From contig UCNG01000020.1 in assembly GCA_900473915.1 (NCBI GenBank), positions 125,221 to 189,220 of the forward strand: DNA of 64,000 bases, in the 5' to 3' direction. The notes under the pieces were generated by a model. It was not told where the DNA came from and did no database searches. It saw nothing but the letters and a program-made list of their open reading frames with translations. The translations under genes were made by a program, and so were the position numbers. The DNA comes from Hyphomicrobiales bacterium. GTDB taxonomy: Bacteria; Pseudomonadota; Alphaproteobacteria; Rhizobiales; Rhizobiaceae. Below are positions 26,281 to 35,677 of this stretch, one piece after another. Positions within the stretch are counted from its first letter, which is position 1, and each line of letters begins with the position of its first letter.

Positions 26281-26862
26281 ATGACTATGGGGATTTTGGC
26301 ACGTCATCTCGCGCGGGCGAGCGAGGGCGTGCGCCGGTTCGCGCGCGCGCAAGACGGCGTGACTGTGGTGGAGTTCTCGCTGCTCATCGTTCCATTCCTG
26401 CTCATCGTTTTTGCGACGATCGAAGTCGGCGTGAGTTTTGCGGCGCGTCAGGTCATATCCAATGCGACGGAGAGCGTGGCGCGCAAGTTGCAGACGGCGG
26501 GAAAGATCGGCGAGATCCAGATCAAGGACGCCCCGATCAGCGAGGAAGCCCTGCGAACCGAACTCTGCCAGCAAATGCAGTTCATGGTCGCTGCGGGCTG
26601 TCCCAATCTTTCGTTCAATCTGGGAACCTATGACGGGTTCGACAAGGTTCCGACGGACGATATTCTCGATGAGGAGGGCCGGCTCACACGGACAGGCATT
26701 TCCGGTACGAGCGGAACCTCGACAATCAACCAGCTCAACGTGGTTTACGCCTGGCCCTTGCTGACGAACATCCTTTATCTGGTCAAAAGTCCTCATGCGG
26801 CTGGCGGCACCATGCCGCTCTTTGCAACCGTTACCTGGCAGAACGAACCCTTTCCGAACTGA
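26281..26862 (+). CDS. TadE-like pseudopilin, first
   Basis: TadE/TadG-family minor pilin-like protein, 193 residues from the ATG at 26281 (after GGGTGGGG). The N-terminal positively charged segment ends in QDGVTVVEFSLLIVPFLLIV, the TadE-type prepilin motif with Gly before the cleavage site and Glu at +5, then a periplasmic domain with two cysteines (CQQMQFMVAAGC). It probably needs CpaA cleavage. It is followed after 32 bases by a second such gene. Confidence 0.85.
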   Translation: MTMGILARHLARASEGVRRFARAQDGVTVVEFSLLIVPFLLIVFATIEVGVSFAARQVISNATESVARKLQTAGKIGEIQIKDAPISEEALRTELCQQMQFMVAAGCPNLSFNLGTYDGFDKVPTDDILDEEGRLTRTGISGTSGTSTINQLNVVYAWPLLTNILYLVKSPHAAGGTMPLFATVTWQNEPFPN

Positions 26863-26894
26863 AACAACAGCGATCACCAGAGCGGCCAATTGTC

Positions 26895-27443
26895 ATGCGT
26901 AATTATATTCGGAAATTTCTGAGTGACCGGCGCGGCTTGGGAGCGGTTGAGTTCGCGCTCATCGCGCCCCTTCTGCTTCTGATTTATCTGGGCTCCGTCG
27001 ACCTTGCCGACGGGGTGGATACCAACAAGAAAGTGTCGCGCTCGGCGAGCGTCCTTGCCGATCTGGTTGCGCGCCAATTGTCGGTCACGACAAAAGATCT
27101 GAACAATATGTTCAATATCGGTCGCGCCTCGCTTCTGCCCTATGGCCGGAGCAGCCCGAAGATAAGGATCACCGCAATCAGGATCGACGGCACGTCAACT
27201 GCCAAGAACCTTACGCCGAAGGTCGACTGGTCCTATGCCAATGTCGCGGATTTTGCGGCAAAAAAGGGTGCCGTCGGCGATCTTCCGTCAAACCTCTTGA
27301 GTGAGGGATCGTATTTCATCAAGGTCGATGTCGAGCTCGACTACAAGCCGCTCAATGCATGGATTTCCACGAGCATTCCGATGCGCGAAACCTATTACCT
27401 GGCGCCGCGCTACACGAACACGATCCCCTGCACCAATTGCTGA
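26895..27443 (+). CDS. TadE-like pseudopilin, second
   Basis: Second TadE-family pseudopilin, 182 residues. MRNYIRKFLSDRRGLGAVEF shows the basic leader, the Gly cleavage residue and Glu at +5, then a hydrophobic helix (ALIAPLLLLIYLGSV). The periplasmic domain ends in PCTNC. It is co-directional with the first pseudopilin. No TadG-like protein with a von Willebrand domain follows; mutM is next. Confidence 0.85.
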   Translation: MRNYIRKFLSDRRGLGAVEFALIAPLLLLIYLGSVDLADGVDTNKKVSRSASVLADLVARQLSVTTKDLNNMFNIGRASLLPYGRSSPKIRITAIRIDGTSTAKNLTPKVDWSYANVADFAAKKGAVGDLPSNLLSEGSYFIKVDVELDYKPLNAWISTSIPMRETYYLAPRYTNTIPCTNC

Positions 27444-27519
27444 GCCCTTGGCATTGCGAATAAAACTGAACATATAAAGGCAAAGCCGATGCATGGCTCT
27501 TGTTCAGGATCAGTTTTCA

Positions 27520-28401
27520 ATGCCCGAATTACCAGAGGTCGAGACGGTTCGCCGTGGTCTGCAGCCCGTCATGGAGGGCGCGACCGTCGCGAAGGTCGAA
27601 CAGCGCCGACCGGACCTGCGTTTTCCCTTTCCCGATCGCTTTGTCGAACGTCTTTCCGGGCGGCGTGTCACAGCGCTCGGCCGCCGTGCGAAATATCTGA
27701 CCATCCATCTCGACGACGGCCTTTCGGTCATCAGTCATCTGGGCATGTCGGGGTCGTTTCGCATCGAGACCGATGATGGCAGCGGCACGCCCGGCGAATT
27801 CCATCATGAGCGTTCCAAGCTGAGTGCGCATGATCATGTGGTGTTTCACCTCCGGCGCGCCGATGGCGCTTCTGCCCGCATCGTCTACAACGATCCGCGC
27901 CGGTTCGGCTTCATGCTCTTTGCCGAAGAAGGCACGCTCGACAGTCATCCGCTGCTCGCAGGCCTTGGCATAGAGCCGACAGGCAATCTGCTTTCCGGCG
28001 CTGTCCTGGCGGAACTCTTCGCGGGCCGCAAGGCACCTCTCAAGGCCGCGCTGCTCGATCAGCGCCTCATTGCCGGCCTCGGCAATATCTATGTCTGCGA
28101 GGCGCTCTGGCGCAGCCACCTGTCGCCGATGCGCGCCGCCGGGTCCGTGGCGCAGGACCCCGAAACCATGGACCGGCTTGCTTCCGACATCCGCACGGTG
28201 ATTGCGGAAGCCATTGCCGCAGGCGGCTCCACGCTCAAGGATTACATTCAGGCGGATGGCGCGCTCGGCTATTTCCAGCACGCCTTCTCCGTCTATGGGC
28301 GCGAGGGTGAGCCGTGCCGAAATCCCGCCTGCAACGGCTTTGTGGAACGGGCGGTTCAATCTGGACGTTCGACTTTTTTCTGTGCCTCCTGCCAGCAATG
28401 A
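27520..28401 (+). CDS. mutM: Formamidopyrimidine-DNA glycosylase MutM (Fpg)
   Basis: DNA glycosylase and AP lyase removing 8-oxoguanine. The start is set by the required N-terminal [10 protein letters not shown], whose Pro2 and Glu3 are catalytic; the frame opens nine codons earlier at 27493 but that start would make Pro2 internal. The 293-residue product has [15 protein letters not shown] (helix-two-turn-helix) and the C-terminal zinc finger with cysteines in CRNPAC and FCASC. Located between the pilus genes and an enoyl-CoA hydratase. Confidence 0.95.
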   Translation: MPELPEVETVRRGLQPVMEGATVAKVEQRRPDLRFPFPDRFVERLSGRRVTALGRRAKYLTIHLDDGLSVISHLGMSGSFRIETDDGSGTPGEFHHERSKLSAHDHVVFHLRRADGASARIVYNDPRRFGFMLFAEEGTLDSHPLLAGLGIEPTGNLLSGAVLAELFAGRKAPLKAALLDQRLIAGLGNIYVCEALWRSHLSPMRAAGSVAQDPETMDRLASDIRTVIAEAIAAGGSTLKDYIQADGALGYFQHAFSVYGREGEPCRNPACNGFVERAVQSGRSTFFCASCQQ

Positions 28402-28485
28402 ATGCTTGAAAAAGTGGTTCTGCCGGTCCACCTTGCGCGCCAACGAGGACGGTTCCAATTTTAACGGAATCGCCGACCGCTCTAA

Positions 28486-28549
28486 CTATTTGTCTTGTCG
28501 CATTTTCCAACGCAAAACCGTTTCACATTTTTGCTGGAAATGCTCTAGC
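28486..28549 (-). repeat. Dispersed intergenic palindrome, minus orientation
   Basis: Read on the minus strand: GCATTTCCAGCAAAAATGTG, then AAACGGTTTTGCGTTGGAAAATGC, then ACAAGACAAAT. The arms 28500-28517 and 28529-28543 pair. The copy lies between mutM and the enoyl-CoA hydratase gene, just before the latter's ribosome binding site. Confidence 0.75.
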
Positions 28550-28576
28550 TAGCCGTTGATGGAGGAGTTCAAACCC

Positions 28577-29350
28577 ATGGCCTATGAGACGATCATCGTT
28601 GAGACACGCGGCGGCGTTGGCCTTATCCGCCTCAATCGCCCGCAGGCGCTCAATGCGCTGAACCGCAAGGTGCTCGACGAACTGACGGAGGCGCTCGGTG
28701 CTTTCGATGCGGACGGCAAGATCGGCGCAATCGTGCTGACCGGCTCCGAAAAGGCCTTTGCGGCGGGTGCCGACATCAAGGAAATGCAGCCGATCGATTT
28801 CGTGGGTGCCTATCTTCAGGACATGTTCGCCGACTGGCAGAAGGTGGACCGCGTCCGCAAGCCGATCATCGCGGCGGTTTCGGGCTATGCGCTCGGCGGC
28901 GGCTGCGAGCTGGCCATGATGTGCGATTTCATCATCGCGGGCAGCAATGCGAAATTCGGACAGCCGGAAATCACGCTCGGCGTCATGCCCGGCATGGGCG
29001 GCTCGCAGCGTCTCACGCGCTATGTCGGCAAGTCCAAGGCCATGGATATGTGCCTGACCGGGCGCATGATGGACGCGGCCGAAGCTGAACGCAGCGGCCT
29101 CGTTTCCCGGGTCGTCGCACCGGAAGAACTACTGGAAGAGGCGCTGAAGGCAGCCGAACGCATCGCCTCCTTCTCGCGTCCGTCGGTACTGATGACCAAG
29201 GAAGCGGTCAACCGCACCTATGAAATGACATTGAGCGAGGGGCTTCGCTTCGAACGGCGCCAGTTCCATTCGCTGTTCGCGACCGAAGACCAGAAGGAAG
29301 GCATGGCGGCCTTCATCGACAAGCGGACGCCGTCGTTCAAGAATCGCTGA
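28577..29350 (+). CDS. Enoyl-CoA hydratase
   Basis: Crotonase-fold hydratase of fatty acid beta-oxidation, 257 residues from [13 protein letters not shown] (ATG at 28577, after GGAGGAG). The two catalytic glutamates are in [12 protein letters not shown] and [13 protein letters not shown], as in rat mitochondrial enoyl-CoA hydratase, and the oxyanion-hole block [11 protein letters not shown] is present. An ATG at 28556 is open but has no ribosome binding site. Its closeness to mutM and rpsT is conserved gene order rather than pathway linkage. Confidence 0.9.
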   Translation: MAYETIIVETRGGVGLIRLNRPQALNALNRKVLDELTEALGAFDADGKIGAIVLTGSEKAFAAGADIKEMQPIDFVGAYLQDMFADWQKVDRVRKPIIAAVSGYALGGGCELAMMCDFIIAGSNAKFGQPEITLGVMPGMGGSQRLTRYVGKSKAMDMCLTGRMMDAAEAERSGLVSRVVAPEELLEEALKAAERIASFSRPSVLMTKEAVNRTYEMTLSEGLRFERRQFHSLFATEDQKEGMAAFIDKRTPSFKNR

Positions 29351-29392
29351 TTGACCGGCTGGCGGTTCAATGGCCGCCCCTGACAGGACTTT

Positions 29393-29447
29393 CCGGAAGC
29401 CTCCCAGCCGCGCTGGAGGGACTTCCGGGCCGGGTTTGCGGCTTTTT
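29393..29447 (+). terminator. Long hairpin with T run after enoyl-CoA hydratase
   Basis: CCGGAAGCCTCCCAGC (29393-29408) pairs, with two mismatches and a bulge, with GCTGGAGGGACTTCCGG (29412-29428). GGCTTTTTG follows at 29440-29448. It fits a terminator between the hydratase gene and rpsT. Confidence 0.45.
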
Positions 29448-29608
29448 GATCGCGCTTCGGGGCAGAATCCACGTTGACGCCGCGCCAAAGCTGATCTATA
29501 AGCCCGCCCACGGATCGGCGGCCCAAAGGATTTTTCTCGGCTGCCCTAGAGGTTTTGTGCCCGGCGGTTTTTGCCCCTGGCTAGCTGACAGAAAAAAGAG
29601 AGGCATTT

Positions 29609-29875
29609 ATGGCCAATACTCCTTCGGCCAAGAAGGCAGTGCGCAAGATCGCTGCCCGCACCGAAATCAACAAGTCCCGCCGTTCGCGCGTTCGCACTTT
29701 CGTGCGCAAGCTGGAAGACGCTCTGCTGAGCGGCGACAAGCAGGCTGCTGAAGTCGCATTCAAGGCTGCTGAGCCTGAACTGATGCGCGCTGCTACCAAG
29801 GGCGTGATGCACAAGAACACCGCTTCGCGCAAGGTTTCCCGCCTTGCTCAGCGCGTTAAGGCTCTGAGCGCCTAA
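29609..29875 (+). CDS. rpsT: 30S ribosomal protein S20
   Basis: Small-subunit protein binding 16S rRNA, 88 residues, family length. [19 protein letters not shown] and the segment [19 protein letters not shown] are typical, and the protein is rich in Lys, Arg and Ala with the C-terminal [19 protein letters not shown]. The start follows AGAGAGG. It has its own terminator, and its position upstream of dnaA is typical for Rhizobiales. Confidence 0.98.
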   Translation: MANTPSAKKAVRKIAARTEINKSRRSRVRTFVRKLEDALLSGDKQAAEVAFKAAEPELMRAATKGVMHKNTASRKVSRLAQRVKALSA

Positions 29876-29915
29876 GTACGCCTAAATATTCATCCATTCT
29901 AATGGATTGGTTTCG

Positions 29916-29950
29916 AAACCCGGCTCATTGTTAGCCGGGTTTTCTTTTTT
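29916..29950 (+). terminator. Rho-independent terminator after rpsT
   Basis: AAACCCGGCT (29916-29925) pairs with AGCCGGGTTT (29933-29942) around a seven-base loop, followed by TTTCTTTTTT. Confidence 0.92.
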
Positions 29951-30774
29951 GAGCATTTTTCGGGCAAACGGCATTCTTTCTCTCCACCTGGAATTGAAGA
30001 GATATTTCAATGGCTAGCTGGATTTTTTTTAAAGGATGTCAATCGTCTGCGGCGATATTTAATTAGTATTTTCAAATAGTTGCAGATTATTATCCACTGT
30101 TATCCACAGGCTGGTTTAGGGACTCGGAAGGGTGTTTGAGTCAAGAAATATTTTTAAATTTATTTTTCGGACGGAACATATCAGGACCACCTAAAAATTG
30201 TCCTATGAAAACGCATTGAATCCAAAGGTGTTATTTCGCTGGCGTCCGATTCCCCCCTGTTATGGGGAGGGCCTGCAAGAGCTTTTGGCAAAAAAATGTG
30301 GTTTTCTGAGGCTTGCCCTTTGCAGTCGGGCTTCGCTAAAGTCAGGGCATAAGAGGGGTGGGCCATCGGCCCGGAGTTAGCATCAAATAACGAGTTTGTC
30401 GGCGTGGGCGTCACAGCCCGCGGGTGTTATATTCTGGTCTCAAGGTCCCGATCCTCATGGTTGATTGCTTACCATTCATTAACCGGAATGCCGTTTTAGG
30501 CATGTCCCCGACAATTGAATGGTTGTGGCGGATTTCTTTCCGGGCAATCAGCCTCCGGTAAAAGTGTTGTGAGTCGTAAAAAGGTCGCCGGGAAGGAGTA
30601 TCCGGGTGTTGGTCCTGATGGGACCGTTTGAGTTTGTGTTGGGCCCAGAGCTTCAGAGCCGGGCTTGGTGAGTGAGTACCTGCTGGCTAGACGGATGATA
30701 AATCTGCGGTTCGGACAGGAAAAAATGACAAGCGTCAGAAAACGGCGCGTACGAATGTGAAGGCAGGCGAGACG
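29951..30774. other. Long AT-richer region upstream of dnaA: dnaA control region or origin-like
   Basis: About 820 bases without a gene. It has two tandem DnaA boxes (30090-30108), AT-rich flanks (around 30009-30080 and 30143-30172) and four GANTC sites close together (30121, 30138, 30218, 30248) with a fifth at 30571. A small hairpin GGTCC-TGATG-GGACC is at 30611-30625 in the probable dnaA leader. In Rhizobiales the mapped origin often lies near hemE, so this may be autoregulatory rather than oriC. Confidence 0.5.
30090..30108 (+). promoter_or_regulatory. Tandem DnaA boxes
   Basis: TTATCCACT at 30090-30098 and the perfect box TTATCCACA at 30100-30108, same orientation, ten bases apart. Confidence 0.75.
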
Positions 30775-32364
30775 ATGGCAATGATGACCGGCAAATCGAC
30801 GGCAACGATGGGTGATGATGCACATGCGAACCGTATCCACGGATCTTCTGCTAGCGGAAATGACAAGAGCCTGGTCGAGTTGAGCGGCAATGCAGGTGAC
30901 GAGGTTTTCGAGCGCCTTTCGGCAAAGCTGAAAGCCCGCGTCGGTACCGAGATTTATTCCAGCTGGTTCGGTCGTCTGAAGCTTGATGACATTTCCAAGA
31001 GCATTGTCCGCCTATCGGTTCCGACGGCATTTCTGCGCTCCTGGATCAACAATCATTATTCCGAACTGCTGACCGAGCTGTGGCAGGAAGAAAACCCCCA
31101 GATTCTGAAAGTCGAAGTGGTGGTTCGCGGCGTCAGCCGCGTGGTACGCAGCGCCGCTCCCGTGGAAGCCTGTGACGCAGCGGACGCCAAGCCTGTCGTC
31201 GCTCCGCGCGAAAAGGTGGTCTTCCCGATCGGCCAGTCTTTTGGCGGCCAAGCGGCTGGTGAAAAACGAGGCTCCGCGGTGGTCGCGGAATCGGCAACGG
31301 CCTCCGGCGCGGTTCTGGGTTCGCCGCTCGACCCGCGCTATACGTTCGACAGCTTTGTCGATGGCGCATCGAATCGCGTGGCGCTCGCTGCAGCCCGTAC
31401 CATTGCCGAAGCCGGTTCCAGCGCCGTGCGCTTCAATCCGCTCTTCATCCATGCTTCTGTCGGCCTCGGCAAGACCCACCTTTTGCAGGCCATCGCCGCT
31501 GCCGCGCTCCAGCGCCAGGAAAAGGCCCGCGTTGTCTATCTGACGGCTGAATATTTCATGTGGCGCTTTGCAACCGCCATTCGCGACAACAACGCGCTTT
31601 CCTTCAAGGAGCAGCTTCGCGATATCGATCTTCTCGTGATCGACGACATGCAGTTCCTGCAGGGCAAGTCGATCCAGCACGAATTCTGCCATCTCCTGAA
31701 CACGCTGCTCGACAGCGCCAAGCAGGTCGTGGTCGCCGCAGACCGCGCGCCGTCCGAACTGGAATCGCTTGATGTGCGCGTCCGTTCGCGCCTTCAGGGT
31801 GGCGTTGCGCTCGAAGTGGCTGCGCCCGACTATGAAATGCGGGTCGAAATGCTGCGCCGCCGTCTGGCCGCTGCACAGGCGGAAGATCCGAGCCTCACCA
31901 TCGGCGAAGAGATTCTCTCGCACGTTGCCCGCACCGTCACCGGATCGGGCCGCGAACTGGAAGGCGCTTTCAACCAGCTCCTGTTCCGCCAGTCTTTCGA
32001 GCCGAATATTTCCATCGACCGCGTCGATGAATTGCTCGGCCATCTGACCCGCGTTGGCGAGCCAAAGCGCATCCGCATCGAGGAAATCCAGCGCATCGTG
32101 GCGCGTCATTATAATGTCTCGAAGCAGGACCTGCTGTCGAACCGCCGCACGCGCACCATCGTCAAGCCGCGTCAGGTGGCGATGTATCTCGCCAAGATGA
32201 TGACGCCCCGCTCGCTGCCGGAAATCGGTCGCCGCTTCGGCGGTCGCGATCACACCACGGTTCTTCATGCTGTGCGCAAGATCGAGGATCTGGTCGGTGC
32301 CGATACCAAGCTGGCGCAGGAACTCGAACTTCTGAAGCGTCTTATCAACGATCAGGCAGCCTAA
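30775..32364 (+). CDS. dnaA: Chromosomal replication initiator protein DnaA
   Basis: AAA+ initiator that binds DnaA boxes and opens the origin. From the ATG at 30775 the product has 529 residues; a GTG at 30757 is also open, neither with a strong ribosome binding site. It has the N-terminal DnaB-loader domain (about 40-110), a variable linker, the AAA+ domain with Walker [13 protein letters not shown] and Walker [10 protein letters not shown], and domain IV with the DnaA signature [16 protein letters not shown]. The N-terminal roughly 30 residues are low-complexity and unlike most DnaA proteins, so a later start cannot be excluded. Confidence 0.95.
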   Translation: MAMMTGKSTATMGDDAHANRIHGSSASGNDKSLVELSGNAGDEVFERLSAKLKARVGTEIYSSWFGRLKLDDISKSIVRLSVPTAFLRSWINNHYSELLTELWQEENPQILKVEVVVRGVSRVVRSAAPVEACDAADAKPVVAPREKVVFPIGQSFGGQAAGEKRGSAVVAESATASGAVLGSPLDPRYTFDSFVDGASNRVALAAARTIAEAGSSAVRFNPLFIHASVGLGKTHLLQAIAAAALQRQEKARVVYLTAEYFMWRFATAIRDNNALSFKEQLRDIDLLVIDDMQFLQGKSIQHEFCHLLNTLLDSAKQVVVAADRAPSELESLDVRVRSRLQGGVALEVAAPDYEMRVEMLRRRLAAAQAEDPSLTIGEEILSHVARTVTGSGRELEGAFNQLLFRQSFEPNISIDRVDELLGHLTRVGEPKRIRIEEIQRIVARHYNVSKQDLLSNRRTRTIVKPRQVAMYLAKMMTPRSLPEIGRRFGGRDHTTVLHAVRKIEDLVGADTKLAQELELLKRLINDQAA

Positions 32365-32403
32365 TCGGTAACCTTCCCCGCTATCAACGGCGGTTATCAA
32401 CAA

Positions 32404-32449
32404 AAAGCCCGGGCCCTGTCGCTTTCCGACACGGCGCGGGCTTGCTTTT
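32404..32449 (+). terminator. Terminator-like hairpin between dnaA and dnaN
   Basis: AAGCCCG (32405-32411) pairs with CGGGCTT (32437-32443), with an inner stem TGTCG (32417-32421) and CGACA (32427-32431), followed by GCTTTTC. It suggests that dnaN has its own promoter. Confidence 0.6.
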
Positions 32450-32569
32450 CTCCTTAAAAATCTGCCACTTTAACGGACCTTCTGGCGCCCCGGGCGCCTT
32501 ATCGACAGGGGCCGCCTGCCTGCCCGTCAGATGCAGTTGGCCTGTCCCAGCGAGCGAGTGCGTTTGAAC

Positions 32570-33688
32570 ATGCGTGTTACCCTAGAGCGATCGAACCTTC
32601 TCAAATCTCTCAACCACGTCCACCGCGTCGTGGAACGCCGCAACACGATACCGATTCTGTCGAACGTGCTTTTGCAGGCCGAGGGCGCAAGCCTCGCGCT
32701 GAAAGCCACCGATCTTGATCTTGAGGTCAATGAAGCGACTGCCGCCATGGTGGAGCAGGCTGGTGCCACCACGGTTCCGGCGCATCTCCTCTATGACATC
32801 GTCCGCAAGCTGCCGGACGGTGCCGAAGTCATGCTCTCGACCAACCCGGATGGCGGTTCCATGTCGGTCATCTCCGGCAAATCGTCCTTCCGCCTGCAGT
32901 GCCTGCCGCAGTCTGACTTCCCGGAGCTGACCGCAGGCGCGTTCACTCACTCGTTCCGCATCGAGGCACAGGCGCTGAAGCGTCTTATCGACCGCACGCA
33001 GTTCGCGATCTCGACGGAAGAAACCCGCTATTATCTGAACGGCATTTTCTTCCATGCCATCGAAAGCGACGGGGCGCTGAAGCTGCGCGCTGTCGCGACC
33101 GACGGTCACCGTCTGGCGCGCGCCGAACTGGAAGCGCCGTCCGGCACGGAAGGCATGCCGGGCATCATTATCCCGCGCAAGACGGTCGCCGAACTGCAGA
33201 AGCTGGTCGATGTGCCGGATGTAGTCGTTACGGTTGAGCTGTCGGATGCCAAGATTCGCTTCACGGTTGGATCGGTGGTCCTCACGTCGAAGCTGATCGA
33301 CGGCACTTTCCCGGATTACCAGCGTGTTATTCCGTCCGGCAACGACAAGAAGCTCACCATCGGCCGCCAGGAATTTGCGGCCTCCGTGGATCGCGTCTCG
33401 ACCATTTCGAGCGAACGTGGCCGCGCGGTCAAGCTTTCGATTGCCGATGGCCAGCTGACGCTCACCGTCAACAACCCGGATTCGGGCAGCGCAACCGACG
33501 AGTTGGCTGCGGACTACGATGCCGATCCGCTCGATATCGGGTTCAATTCGAAATACCTGCTCGACATTACCAGCCAGCTTTCGGGTTCGGATGCGGTCTT
33601 CATGCTGGCCGATGCCGGTTCGCCGACACTGGTGCGCGACACGGGTGATGACGATGTGCTGTACGTGCTCATGCCTATGCGTGTTTAA
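32570..33688 (+). CDS. dnaN: DNA polymerase III beta subunit (sliding clamp)
   Basis: Dimeric processivity clamp. MRVTLERSNLLKSLNHVHRV starts the 372-residue product, the usual length; the frame opens 13 codons earlier at 32531 without family support. The three clamp domains are visible, including FRLQCLPQSDFPEL, ATDGHRLARAEL and FPDYQRVIP, and the C-terminal YVLMPMRV matches the family end. recF follows after 11 bases. Confidence 0.97.
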   Translation: MRVTLERSNLLKSLNHVHRVVERRNTIPILSNVLLQAEGASLALKATDLDLEVNEATAAMVEQAGATTVPAHLLYDIVRKLPDGAEVMLSTNPDGGSMSVISGKSSFRLQCLPQSDFPELTAGAFTHSFRIEAQALKRLIDRTQFAISTEETRYYLNGIFFHAIESDGALKLRAVATDGHRLARAELEAPSGTEGMPGIIIPRKTVAELQKLVDVPDVVVTVELSDAKIRFTVGSVVLTSKLIDGTFPDYQRVIPSGNDKKLTIGRQEFAASVDRVSTISSERGRAVKLSIADGQLTLTVNNPDSGSATDELAADYDADPLDIGFNSKYLLDITSQLSGSDAVFMLADAGSPTLVRDTGDDDVLYVLMPMRV

Positions 33689-33699
33689 AGAACAGAAAA

Positions 33700-34854
33700 G
33701 TGAATAGGCCCGAGCCTGATCAAAGCCGCCCGGATCGCGTTTCGATCCGGCGGCTTAAACTTTCCAATTTTCGCAATTATGCGGAATTGTCGTTGCCGCT
33801 TGGCCCCGGTCACGTGGTGCTGACCGGCGAAAACGGCTCCGGCAAGACCAATCTGATCGAAGCGGTTTCCTTTCTGTCGCCGGGACGTGGTCTGCGGCGC
33901 GCCGCTTATGACGATGTGGCGCGCACCAATTCGCTGGACGGCTTTGCAATCCATGCCGCGCTCGACTGCATGATCTATGGCGAGGCGGAAATCGGGACCG
34001 GAACCGCAGGCGGCGGCGAGGGTGGCCGCAGGGTCCGTATCAATGGTATTGCCGCTTCCGGTGACGATCTGCTTGATTATGCGCGCATTCTCTGGGTGGT
34101 GCCGTCCATGGACGGGCTTTTCACCGGCGGCGCTTCTGATCGGCGGCGTTTTCTCGACCGCATGGTGCTCGCCATCGATACAGCCCATGGCAAGCGTGTG
34201 CTTGATTATGAGAAGGCGATGCGCAGCCGCAATCGTCTGCTGAGCGACGGCAACAATGACGACCAATGGCTGGATGCGATTGAAAGCCAGATGGCGGAGC
34301 TTGGCATAGCCATTGCAGCCGCCCGCGCCGAGGCCATGCGTCTGATCGCGGCGATGATCGAACGACTTCCCGCTGAAGGACCGTTTCCGAAGGCCGATTG
34401 CTTTCTGGAAGGCGCGCTCGAGCAGAGAATCAATGTCGAGGCGGCGCTTGACCTCGAAGAAGATTTCCGCCGCATTCTGCGTGATGGCCGTGCGCGCGAC
34501 CGGGCGGCGGGCCGCACGCTTGATGGTCCGCATCGCACCGACCTGATCGTCCAGCACAGGCCCAAATCCATGCCCGCCGCGCTCTGTTCCACCGGCGAGC
34601 AAAAGGCATTGCTGATTGGTCTGGTGCTTGCTCATGCGCGGCTGACGGCAGAACTTTCCGGCATGGCGCCTATACTCCTGCTCGATGAAATCGCCGCGCA
34701 TCTCGATACGGGACGCCGTGCTGCCCTGTTCGGCATTCTCGATGAACTTGGCGGGCAGGCTTTCATGACCGGCACTGATCGCGCGCTTTTTGAAGCGCTT
34801 GAAGGCGAGGCGCAGTTTTTCAATGTCGCGGCCGGTCAACTGACACGTATATGA
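33700..34854 (+). CDS. recF: DNA replication and repair protein RecF
   Basis: SMC-like ABC ATPase that loads RecA at gaps together with RecO and RecR. The 384-residue product begins with GTG and has LKLSNFRNYAELSL, Walker A TGENGSGKTNLIEAV, the signature-region CSTGEQKALLIGL and Walker B ILLLDEIAAHLD. It lies 11 bases after dnaN, the conserved dnaN-recF order. Confidence 0.95.
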   Translation: MNRPEPDQSRPDRVSIRRLKLSNFRNYAELSLPLGPGHVVLTGENGSGKTNLIEAVSFLSPGRGLRRAAYDDVARTNSLDGFAIHAALDCMIYGEAEIGTGTAGGGEGGRRVRINGIAASGDDLLDYARILWVVPSMDGLFTGGASDRRRFLDRMVLAIDTAHGKRVLDYEKAMRSRNRLLSDGNNDDQWLDAIESQMAELGIAIAAARAEAMRLIAAMIERLPAEGPFPKADCFLEGALEQRINVEAALDLEEDFRRILRDGRARDRAAGRTLDGPHRTDLIVQHRPKSMPAALCSTGEQKALLIGLVLAHARLTAELSGMAPILLLDEIAAHLDTGRRAALFGILDELGGQAFMTGTDRALFEALEGEAQFFNVAAGQLTRI

Positions 34855-34904
34855 GGCAAAATATCCGCTGACAGCGCGTCGGTAGAGGCATATGTTCGGC
34901 CATC

Positions 34905-35675
34905 ATGAACGCACCATCGAAGCCCTTTTCATCCGAAGAACTTGAACGCTATGCGCGTCATATCGTGCTGCCGGAAATCGGCGGTCCGGGCCAGCAGAAG
35001 CTGAAGGCCGCCCGCGTGCTGATTGTCGGCGCTGGCGGGCTTGGCGCGCCGGTGCTGCAATATCTGGCGGCTGTCGGTGTCGGCACGCTCGGCATCATCG
35101 ATGACGACACGGTGTCGCTGTCGAACCTGCAACGTCAGGTCATTCACGACACACAAAGCGTCGGCCAGCCCAAGGTGGAAAGCGCGCTTGCCACCATTGC
35201 CCGCATCAACCCGCATGTGAAGGTTGAAGGCCACCAGCTTCGCCTCGATGCGGACAATGTCGAAGCCTTGATCGGCAATTATGACGTTGTGGTGGACGGT
35301 TCCGACAATTTCACCACGCGCTATATTCTGGCCGATGCCGCCGCGAAAGTCGGGCGCCCGCTGGTCACCGGCGCGATGGGCCGTTTCGATGGCACTGTCA
35401 CGGTGCTGATGCCCTATGCAACCGGCGCAGACGGCAGGCCCAACCCGTCCTATCGCGATCTTTTTCCGGAAGCGCCCCCGCCGGGAACGGTGCCAACCTG
35501 CGCGGAAGCGGGCGTCCTCGGTGTGCTGCCCGGTGTGATCGGCAGCTTGCAGGCGATGGAGGTGATCAAGCTCATTACCGGTATCGGCGAGCCGCTGGTC
35601 GGTCGCTTGCTGCTCTATAATGCGCTCAATGTCCGTTTTGAGACCATTCGTTACAAGGCGCGCAAGAAGGGCTGA
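34905..35675 (+). CDS. moeB: MoeB/ThiF/HesA-family sulfur-carrier adenylyltransferase
   Basis: E1-like enzyme that adenylates the C-terminal glycine of MoaD or ThiS. The 256-residue product has the nucleotide-binding loop VLIVGAGGLGAPVLQYL, the Arg finger region SNLQRQVIH, DGSDNFTTRYI and the conserved cysteine in PTCAEAGVLGVLPGV. There is no C-terminal rhodanese domain. MoeB and ThiF cannot be separated by sequence alone, and no molybdopterin or thiamine genes are nearby. It is followed after two bases by the aconitase-X pair, probably in one transcript. Confidence 0.85.
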   Translation: MNAPSKPFSSEELERYARHIVLPEIGGPGQQKLKAARVLIVGAGGLGAPVLQYLAAVGVGTLGIIDDDTVSLSNLQRQVIHDTQSVGQPKVESALATIARINPHVKVEGHQLRLDADNVEALIGNYDVVVDGSDNFTTRYILADAAAKVGRPLVTGAMGRFDGTVTVLMPYATGADGRPNPSYRDLFPEAPPPGTVPTCAEAGVLGVLPGVIGSLQAMEVIKLITGIGEPLVGRLLLYNALNVRFETIRYKARKKG

Positions 35676-35677
35676 GC

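Noticed and set aside
30181-30414. Short frames between rpsT and dnaA
   Set aside because: No ribosome binding site and no recognisable protein; region is better explained as control DNA.
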